Origin: Oscillospiraceae bacterium
GTDB taxonomy: Bacteria > Bacillota > Clostridia > Oscillospirales > Ruminococcaceae
Length of the DNA: 64,000 nt
Direction of reading: 5' to 3'
NCBI GenBank assembly: GCA_021199355.1
Contig: JAJQIF010000009.1
Location: forward strand, 1 to 64,000
Part shown: piece after piece, positions 58,999-64,000 of the stretch
How positions within the stretch are numbered: position 1 is the first letter of the stretch
Layout: each line of letters opens with the position of its first letter
Made by a program: the position numbers and the translations under genes
Notes under the pieces: generated by a model
Told to the model about the DNA's origin: nothing
Seen by the model: only the letters and a program-made list of their open reading frames with translations
Databases searched by the model: none

Positions 58999-59749
58999 AA
59001 AGACGTCCTCCGGTTGTTACTTGTATTGTGTTGACGGGTGCCGTGCGGCTCAGGCTGTGCTCCTCGAACATCTTGCGATAAGCCGTGCCGTATTTCGAGA
59101 AGGAGGTTTTGAAGATTCCAAGTCTGTTGAGCTCGTGGCTCATCCAAAGCGGATATCCGCCTGAGGTCTTAATTTCCATAAGTGTCATGCCGTCTTCCAG
59201 CAGTGAGAGCCCATAGGCATCGCTTTCCAGAGAGAAGTCGTCCTGACGGCAGAGAATGTTTTCGTCAAACGTGACTCTGAAATCCGAGCCGTCGTCCGAA
59301 TAGTATGCTTCTCTTTCGTAAGAAATAAACATCGCCGGTCTTAAGTCGCCATAGTAGTTTCTGAAATATTCAATCTCGTTCGCAATCTGCGAGTGAACGG
59401 GAAGGGGAATGCCATGCAGTAAACAGAGTGTCGCTTCGCCTGCGGGAAGTTCGAGCCTTCTTTTATAGACGACCGACTTGTATTTCTTCTTGAGCTCCAC
59501 GAAAGCGGGGTCCTCGGGACCGACCTTCTTATAGCTCCGAAGTCTTAATTTTTCCTTGTAAGTAGGGCTCTCGAGTGAGTGCCTTATGAGGCGGTAGTTT
59601 TCGGTATCGAAGTATATATTTCTGATTGTCGTTCTTCCGTACTTGTCGAGCTCCATATAAGGTCGCATTGCTTCCTTTATGGCGCACTTCTGGGCGCGTG
59701 TCAGCATATACTTGACTTCATAGCGCTTGAACGTGGCTTGATAGTCCAT
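58991..59749 (-). CDS. VTC-domain polyphosphate polymerase
   Basis: 252 residues. The VTC tunnel-fold is evident: RYEVKYMLTRAQ, IRNIYFDTENYRLIRHSLESPTYKEKLRLRSYK, KKYKSVVYKRRLELP, SYEREAYYSDDGSDFRVTFDENI, LMEIKTSGGYPLW, KYGTAYRKM. Basic residues of the tunnel and the metal Glu (ELKK, EIKT) are preserved. In yeast Vtc4 this domain polymerises ATP gamma-phosphate into polyphosphate. Bacterial VTC proteins with DUF4956 are proposed to feed the chain across the membrane. Confidence 0.92.
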   Translation of the reverse strand: MDYQATFKRYEVKYMLTRAQKCAIKEAMRPYMELDKYGRTTIRNIYFDTENYRLIRHSLESPTYKEKLRLRSYKKVGPEDPAFVELKKKYKSVVYKRRLELPAGEATLCLLHGIPLPVHSQIANEIEYFRNYYGDLRPAMFISYEREAYYSDDGSDFRVTFDENILCRQDDFSLESDAYGLSLLEDGMTLMEIKTSGGYPLWMSHELNRLGIFKTSFSKYGTAYRKMFEEHSLSRTAPVNTIQVTTGGRLYA

Positions 59750-59882
59750 TGTGATCCTCCTTAAGATTTTGGAGTGTTTGCGAATTATAAATCATAAATG
59801 GGGGGATCCCCGGGCACATCCGCTATTGGGATTCCGAAAGGAGTTCAGAAAGAGTACGAATGGCGGATGTGCCTCAGGGATT
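59750..59882 (-). other. structured 5' leader of the VTC operon
   Basis: Between the predicted start point and the VTC start the RNA would form a hairpin: GGCACATCCGCC-type arms (59863-59873 and 59813-59823, 11 bp perfect, extendable to about 20 with a few mismatches), loop 39 bases, then the GGGGATCCCC dyad. No U-tract follows, so not a terminator. Not a riboswitch class I recognise. Confidence 0.65.
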
Positions 59883-59888
59883 ATCTAA

Positions 59889-59932
59889 AGTATACTTTAC
59901 ATTCCTTAAGTCTGCCTTAAATGAAAGTGAAA
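59889..59932 (-). promoter_or_regulatory. PmrA/QseB-like box and promoter of the VTC operon
   Basis: Minus strand: TTTCAC, N5, TTTAAG-GCAGA-CTTAAG (59921-59905), 10 bases, TATACT (59894-59889). Half-sites recur every 11 bp. The box replaces the -35, as at activator-dependent promoters of OmpR-type regulators. Confidence 0.72.
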
Positions 59933-59946
59933 ATAAGGTTAAAATT

Positions 59947-61221
59947 TCATAAAGGAAATGTGACAGTCATCAGGAGCGATTTCTCGTCAGTGGTCGAGGC
60001 GGAAATCTTCCCCTTGTGGGCAGTGACGATAGCCGCGGCAATCGAAAGCCCCAGCCCATAGCCGCCTGTCTGCGAGTTCCGACTTTCATCCATCCGATAG
60101 AATCTATCAAACAGATGCGGCAGGCTTTCCTTCGGCATATAGGAGCAGGTGTTGAACACCGACAGCCGTATTGAGCCCCTCTGCTGTTCGAGGGTAAGAC
60201 TTATGGTGCCGTTCTCGTCCGAATATTTCATTGCGTTGTCAAGAAGCACTGCAAGAAGCCTTCTTATCGCCTTTTCGTCTCCGCAGAGGCTTATCATCGG
60301 CTGAACGGAACCGGAAAGATTCTTCCCTTGAGTCTTAGCCAGAGACCGGTATTCTTCAAGGGTCTCCTCGACAATGTCCGAAAGAGGGAAGTCTATCATC
60401 TGATACTGCGGCTCCGGCTCTTCCATCCTCGACAGCGTTATAAGGCTGTTTGTCATGTCGGTAAGCCTTGAAACCTGATTTCGGATGTCGGTTATCCACT
60501 CGTTTTCGCCGACGTCCATTTCAAGCACTTCCGCATCCGCACCTATAACCGTCAGGGGAGTTTTGAGGTCGTGCCCGGCGTCGGTGATGAACCTGCGCTG
60601 TTTTTCATAGTTTTCCCAGAACGGCTTGACAATTCTTCCCGAAAGGAAAATCAGGAGGATAAGCACCATCACAAGCCCCGCAACCGAAATTCCGAGGCTC
60701 GCCGAGATAACCGTTCTGAACGTCGTAAGGTTTCTCGCACAGTCAAGGAACACAACCGTCGTTTCGGTTTCACTTATGTTCACGAGATATCTGTAATCGT
60801 CAGCAAAGCCTTTTGTCTTGCCTTCTGCGATAATGCTCTCGGCATACTCAACCGCTTCGGAAGTGTCAACGGCAGCAATCTTGCCGGTATTGACGGAAAC
60901 AAGATTTCCCGAGCGGTTGTTGAAGGTGACGGTGAAATATCTCGTTTCATATTCGAGCTCGGGGGATTCAAGAATAGCAGTCTGCCTGTTGTTCGCACCG
61001 TCGTTTCCGTTGCTTGGGTCTATGCCGTCGCCCTCCGGCGGTTCTTCGTTCCTATCGGGAAAGCTTCCGCCGTTGTCCGCCAAAAGTGCCAGAACGGCAT
61101 CCGCATCGTCGATAATTCCGCGATAGGTGGAATATGTGATAACACCGTCAACGATTGAAAGAACTATGATAAGAGAAAGCATAGTCGCGCCGATGAGCTT
61201 GAGGCGTAGATTATTAATCAT
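59947..61221 (-). CDS. sensor histidine kinase (PmrB/QseC-like architecture)
   Basis: 424 residues. Helices at about 10-30 and 170-195 bracket a 140-residue extracytoplasmic loop that is markedly acidic (RNEEPPEGDGIDPSNGNDG, ESPELEYET). No HAMP consensus is clear. HisKA with phospho-His in FITDAGHDLKTPLTV (Gly-His-Asp rather than Ser-His-Glu), then N, G1 and G2 boxes (LLDNAMKYS, RLSVFNTCSYMP, GGYGLGLSIA). Start ATG 61221 overlaps the regulator's end by 8 bases; the longer frame inside the regulator gene is a shadow. Partner of the 61214 regulator. Confidence 0.9.
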   Translation of the reverse strand: MINNLRLKLIGATMLSLIIVLSIVDGVITYSTYRGIIDDADAVLALLADNGGSFPDRNEEPPEGDGIDPSNGNDGANNRQTAILESPELEYETRYFTVTFNNRSGNLVSVNTGKIAAVDTSEAVEYAESIIAEGKTKGFADDYRYLVNISETETTVVFLDCARNLTTFRTVISASLGISVAGLVMVLILLIFLSGRIVKPFWENYEKQRRFITDAGHDLKTPLTVIGADAEVLEMDVGENEWITDIRNQVSRLTDMTNSLITLSRMEEPEPQYQMIDFPLSDIVEETLEEYRSLAKTQGKNLSGSVQPMISLCGDEKAIRRLLAVLLDNAMKYSDENGTISLTLEQQRGSIRLSVFNTCSYMPKESLPHLFDRFYRMDESRNSQTGGYGLGLSIAAAIVTAHKGKISASTTDEKSLLMTVTFPL

Positions 61222-61894
61222 CGGGAATCTCCTCCAAAGAGTAGCCTGCGTTTCTGACAGCCTTGATCTGGATGTTCGCCTTGAGCGCGTCAAGCTTCTT
61301 TCGCAGGTAGGAGATATAAACCCAGACAACGTTTATCTCCGATTCGCTGTCGTAGCCCCAGATTTTCTCTAAGAATCTCTCCGACGGAATGATGGTGTGC
61401 GGGTTGCTCATAAGAAATTCGAGCATCTGGAACTCTTTATTGGCAAGTCGCAGGCTTCCCGAGGGAGTCGAGAGCTCAAAAGTGGCTCTGTCAAGGGTCA
61501 CGTTCCCGAATTTTATCTGCGAGCTCTGATGCTGTGTCGAAGTCCTTGTCATCGCCCTGATTCGTGCCAGAAGCTCCTGCGAATTGAACGGCTTCGTGAG
61601 GTAGTCGTTCGCTCCGAGGTCGAGCCCCGCAACCTTGTCGCTCACCTCCGAGCGGGCTGTGAGCATGAGAACGGGAATCTGGTTTCCCTTGGCTCTCATT
61701 TCTTTAAGGACGGTGAACCCGTCGACCTTCGGCATCATTATGTCGAGTATAACCCCGTCATAGTTGTCCGCCTCGAGATACGAAAGGGCTTCCTGCCCGT
61801 CATAAACGGCATCGACCGAGTAGTTGTTTCTTTCCAGAATAGCAACCAGTGCTTTCGATAAAGCCTTTTCGTCTTCCGCAAGAAGAAGTCTCAT
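61214..61894 (-). CDS. OmpR-family response regulator
   Basis: 226 residues: receiver with EDEKALSKAL, phospho-Asp in GVILDIMMPKVDG, Thr in MLTARS, Lys in YLTKPF; winged-helix domain 130-220 (LANKEFQMLEFLMSNP, VVWVYISYLRKKLDAL, the recognition-helix region). First gene of the two-component operon. Its own promoter and that of the VTC operon carry the same YTTAAG-repeat boxes, implying autoregulation and direct control. By box type it would be of the PmrA/QseB class, although sequence alone does not prove it. Confidence 0.93.
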   Translation of the reverse strand: MRLLLAEDEKALSKALVAILERNNYSVDAVYDGQEALSYLEADNYDGVILDIMMPKVDGFTVLKEMRAKGNQIPVLMLTARSEVSDKVAGLDLGANDYLTKPFNSQELLARIRAMTRTSTQHQSSQIKFGNVTLDRATFELSTPSGSLRLANKEFQMLEFLMSNPHTIIPSERFLEKIWGYDSESEINVVWVYISYLRKKLDALKANIQIKAVRNAGYSLEEIPDD

Positions 61895-61922
61895 ATCCTG
61901 TCCTCCCTTATTTACTGTTACT

Positions 61923-61969
61923 ATTATAATACCATTCCAACTTAAAATCTACCTTAAATTTCGGTGAAT
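61923..61969 (-). promoter_or_regulatory. promoter of the two-component operon with PmrA/QseB-like box
   Basis: Minus strand: ATTCAC, N5, TTTAAG-GTAGAT-TTTAAG (61958-61941, here N6), 12 bases, TATAAT (61928-61923). The box differs by one base in spacing from the others. Confidence 0.7.
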
Positions 61970-61996
61970 ATCAGAAAAAACAGAAGAAAATTCAAA

Positions 61997-62023
61997 GACC
62001 GAGGCTTATTTAAGACCTCGGTC
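61997..62023 (-). terminator. terminator after the S4-domain gene
   Basis: Minus strand GACCGAGG, 11-base loop, CCTCGGTC, TTTGAATTTTC. Ends the S4 gene before the two-component promoter. Confidence 0.82.
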
Positions 62024-62031
62024 AGATTGAA

Positions 62032-62274
62032 TCAGGATATAATTTCATATTGTCCGGCGGCGGTTTCCTTCGTTGCGTATTCCGAAACGGACAGGACTCT
62101 CACCTTGAGCGGATTTTTCCCGAGATTAATCTCGATGATGTCGCCGACCTTCACTTCATAGGAAGCCCTTGCCGGCTTGCCGTTCGCTACGATTCTTCCC
62201 GCATCGCAGGCTTCGTTGGCAACGGTTCTCCGCTTTATAAGGCGGCTGACCTTCAGATATTTGTCAAGTCTCAT
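62032..62274 (-). CDS. S4-domain RNA-binding protein, RqcP/YabO-like
   Basis: 80 residues, entirely one S4 fold: MRLDKYLKVSRLIKRRTVANEACDAGRIVANGKPARASYEVKVGDIIEI (opening and GRI...GK.A motif). The Firmicutes members of this length are RqcP, which stabilises tRNA on the 50S subunit during RqcH-driven Ala-tailing of stalled peptides. HU gene immediately upstream, 70-base gap with a terminator; this HU-S4 order is common in Firmicutes. Confidence 0.9.
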   Translation of the reverse strand: MRLDKYLKVSRLIKRRTVANEACDAGRIVANGKPARASYEVKVGDIIEINLGKNPLKVRVLSVSEYATKETAAGQYEIIS

Positions 62275-62304
62275 ATAATCTCTCCCTTTTTAATCTCAAA
62301 AAAC

Positions 62305-62326
62305 AAAGCCGACCGAAGTCGGCTTT
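62305..62326 (-). terminator. terminator/attenuator between HU and the S4 gene
   Basis: AAAGCCGAC, tetraloop, GTCGGCTTT; minus strand U-run TGTTTTTTG follows. Confidence 0.82.
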
Positions 62327-62343
62327 TGTCTTTCGTTATAAAA

Positions 62344-62613
62344 TCAAACGGACTCCTTAAGAGCCTTGCCGGGCTTGAAAGCGGGAACCTTTCTTGCGGG
62401 AATCTGAATCTTCTCGCCGGTTCTGGGGTTGATGCCCTCCTTAGCCTGACGCTCTCTTACTTCAAATGTGCCGAAACCGATAAGGGAAACCTTCTCGCCC
62501 TCGGAAAGAGCCTCTGTGATTGCGGCAACTACTGCCGATACAGCCTTCTCGGAATCCTTCTTGGAAAGACCGGACTTATCCGCAACCTTGCTTACTAATT
62601 CAACTTTTGTCAT
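62344..62613 (-). CDS. hup: HU-family DNA-binding protein
   Basis: 89 residues; nucleoid protein. [29 protein letters not shown], then [44 protein letters not shown] with the beta-arm Pro and PAFKPGK end. GGAGGA is 9 bases before ATG 62613; the longer frame reaches through the promoter leader and is not used. Confidence 0.96.
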   Translation of the reverse strand: MTKVELVSKVADKSGLSKKDSEKAVSAVVAAITEALSEGEKVSLIGFGTFEVRERQAKEGINPRTGEKIQIPARKVPAFKPGKALKESV

Positions 62614-62715
62614 GATGACTTCCTCCGTAATTATTTCGCCATGGCAAATACGATATCCATAAGCCGTATTTGCACTCGCAAATGCGTCGGCATACACCGA
62701 CAACTTGATACACCT

Positions 62716-62744
62716 ATCTTACACTGATTTTTTAAAAAATACAA
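62716..62744 (-). promoter_or_regulatory. promoter of the HU gene
   Basis: Minus strand TTGTAT (62744-62739), 17-base spacer, TAAGAT (62721-62716). It lies just after the flippase stop. Confidence 0.75.
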
Positions 62745-62749
62745 GAGTT

Positions 62750-64000
62750 TTATTCAAAAATTTGCGTTCGAATTCGATTTTTGTGGGTTATGTCCAATAA
62801 TTCGACCATCAAAATGTAGGTTATTACAGCAAATATAACAGAAATCAAGAGGGAAATTGTCAAGGATAAATATGTTATTGCATATCTGTAGACATAAGTC
62901 GAGGAAATGCAGGCAATAACGCCCAGAATTGTCGGTATGGCGACCGAGTAGAGAAGCCTTGGCTTAGTGCCCGTGAGTCTATAAAGAACCACTACGGAGG
63001 CTATGCACATCGCCGAATATGATACTACCGTCGCCACTGCCGCCCCGGAAAGCCCATATCTGCTGTTCGGGATAAAAATCATGTTTAAGGCAAGCTTTAA
63101 AATCGCGCCGCCGAGGTTGATTTTGAGCGGAATATCCGTCCTCCCGAGTGCCTGTAGCATAGAGCAGGCGGACCCCAATACCGTCATGAACGCCGTCGAT
63201 GTTGACAGTATCGCCAGAGGCATCCACGAAACGGACACCTCCGCTGTTCTCGTAGGGAAGATAAGCCCGAGAATCTGCTTCGAATAGAGGCAGAGCCCGA
63301 TTCCCGCCGGAATCGAAATATAGAGCGACAGGGAGATTACTCTTCTTATTTCTTTTGAAACGGCTTCTTTGTTGCCTCGGGAGTTGTTCTCGGAAACGGA
63401 CGGAAACGCGCTCCTCCCGAAAACGGCACAGAGCGACGGCGCAAGCGTGAATATCGACATCGAAAGCCCGGTGAATGACCCGTAAAGAAAGCTCGGCAGG
63501 TCTTTTAAGCTCACACCGCTCTCAATCACGGCGGCGTATTCCGTCGTGTAGAGTTCAGGATTATTTCTTAGGCTGTTTCCTATCAGCATGACAATCGTCG
63601 ACAAATCTATCGTGTTAAGAAGGCTCGAAACCACCGACGCAAGCGAAATCGGTGTACAGAGCTTCACGAGCCGCCTGATGATTTCCTTCTGCTCGGCTCT
63701 TTCGGGTCTCTCACAGATGACGCTCTTGTCTCTGCGAAACCTCCCGAAGATGCAAAGGCTCAGCATTCCCGCAAGGTCCGCCGCCGCAGTCCCAAGAACA
63801 GCGGCACATGCAATCACCGGCAAAGCAATTTCAATAGCTTCGGATTCTGTTGAGCAGTACACGCCGAAAACTGCTTCTCCTGTCTCAAACAGCCCCAAAG
63901 CATAGCCCTTCACCGCCATTGACAGCCCGAGCCCGACCGCAAGCTTTACAATCGCGTCGACCGTCTGCGACACCGACGACGGCGTCATGTCCCCGAGCCC
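62750..64000 (-). CDS. SpoVB/MATE-type polysaccharide flippase, 5' end missing
   Basis: About 416 residues visible; frame open to the window edge (GLGDMTPSSVSQTVDAIVKLAVGL continues the SpoVB motif), so the N-terminus with its first helices is off window. At least ten helices, with LPSFLYGSFTGLSMSIFTLAPSL and FGRSAFPSVSENNSRGNKEAVSKEIRRV (the family's mid-molecule loop). SpoVB-like proteins flip lipid-linked cell-wall or cortex precursors during sporulation, or other polysaccharide units. Ends with a basic tail (THKNRIRTQIFE). Confidence 0.85.
   Translation of the reverse strand, partial: GLGDMTPSSVSQTVDAIVKLAVGLGLSMAVKGYALGLFETGEAVFGVYCSTESEAIEIALPVIACAAVLGTAAADLAGMLSLCIFGRFRRDKSVICERPERAEQKEIIRRLVKLCTPISLASVVSSLLNTIDLSTIVMLIGNSLRNNPELYTTEYAAVIESGVSLKDLPSFLYGSFTGLSMSIFTLAPSLCAVFGRSAFPSVSENNSRGNKEAVSKEIRRVISLSLYISIPAGIGLCLYSKQILGLIFPTRTAEVSVSWMPLAILSTSTAFMTVLGSACSMLQALGRTDIPLKINLGGAILKLALNMIFIPNSRYGLSGAAVATVVSYSAMCIASVVVLYRLTGTKPRLLYSVAIPTILGVIACISSTYVYRYAITYLSLTISLLISVIFAVITYILMVELLDITHKNRIRTQIFE

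Noticed and set aside
62614-62715. Longer N-terminus for HU
   Set aside because: The extra 30 residues read from the untranslated leader; the GGAGGA site and HU start fix ATG 62613.

Overview
The window reads as a chromosome segment of an anaerobic, spore-forming, plant-fibre-degrading Clostridia bacterium, probably Oscillospirales/Ruminococcaceae-like; genus not resolved. Signs are a lysine riboswitch, the LL-diaminopimelate aminotransferase route, a PstSCAB-PhoU/PhoPR cluster, CarD, a SpoIIQ-like M23 peptidase, a SpoVB-type flippase, strong sigma-A promoters with TTGACA/17/TATAAT spacing, and secreted lipoprotein glycosidases. All genes look intact; only the first (sortase) and last (flippase) are cut by the window edges. 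I saw no rRNA, tRNA, transposase, prophage or CRISPR array.

Layout. 1-0.6 kb: end of a sortase. 0.6-7.4 kb (minus): lysine operon dapA-lysA-dapF-dapL behind an L-box riboswitch, followed by a YjbR protein, a nitroreductase and a CE2-type acetylesterase lipoprotein. 7.4-13.7 kb (minus): GH10 xylanase lipoprotein, a large alpha/beta-hydrolase lipoprotein, a very acidic low-complexity lipoprotein and a cytoplasmic GH43 enzyme. 13.9-22.3 kb (plus): a complete shikimate/Phe/Tyr operon (aroF-tyrA-aroB-aroA-aroC-pheA-aroE::aroK-aroQ) preceded by a short leader peptide ending in a Tyr/Phe run and by mutually exclusive hairpins, that is a ribosome-mediated attenuator; then DegV, a membrane-anchored XRE protein and a second DegV. 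24.8-31.5 kb (plus): PhoP-type boxes, pstSCAB-phoU and phoPR. 31.6-46.7 kb: housekeeping and small units (DUF4160-DUF2442 pair, copper-type P-ATPase, thyA-folA, CarD, WalJ-like hydrolase-rlmH, murA, FGGY kinase, spermidine-synthase-like membrane protein, maf-unknown-lipid kinase, ArsP_2-like permease plus a FakA-C-like protein, SpoIIQ-like protein). 46.8-55.9 kb: Nudix and a glucuronate/xyloside locus: uxuA-uxuB-capA-GH31 (minus) diverging from kdgA::VOC-kdgK (plus). 56-61.9 kb (minus): two-component system, then VTC polyphosphate polymerase-DUF4956-Cthe_2159-like beta-helix lipoprotein. 62-64 kb: RqcP-like S4 protein, HU, flippase.

The carbohydrate genes fit together as a glucuronoxylan programme: secreted GH10 and CE2 enzymes cut and deacetylate xylan, GH43 and GH31 trim oligomers, the FGGY kinase feeds pentoses, and UxuAB-KdgK-KdgA take glucuronate to pyruvate and glyceraldehyde-3-phosphate.

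Two systems deserve most attention. First, the Tyr/Phe leader-peptide attenuator before the aro operon. Second, a candidate regulon tied together by YTTAAG-N5-YTTAAG boxes of the PmrA/QseB type, found at the promoter of the 61 kb two-component system, before the VTC-DUF4956-beta-helix operon, and 48 kb away before both the acidic lipoprotein and the alpha/beta-hydrolase lipoprotein. The hydrolase and the beta-helix protein share Gly/Asp-rich low-complexity segments, so the same regulator may control a surface programme built around polyanions.
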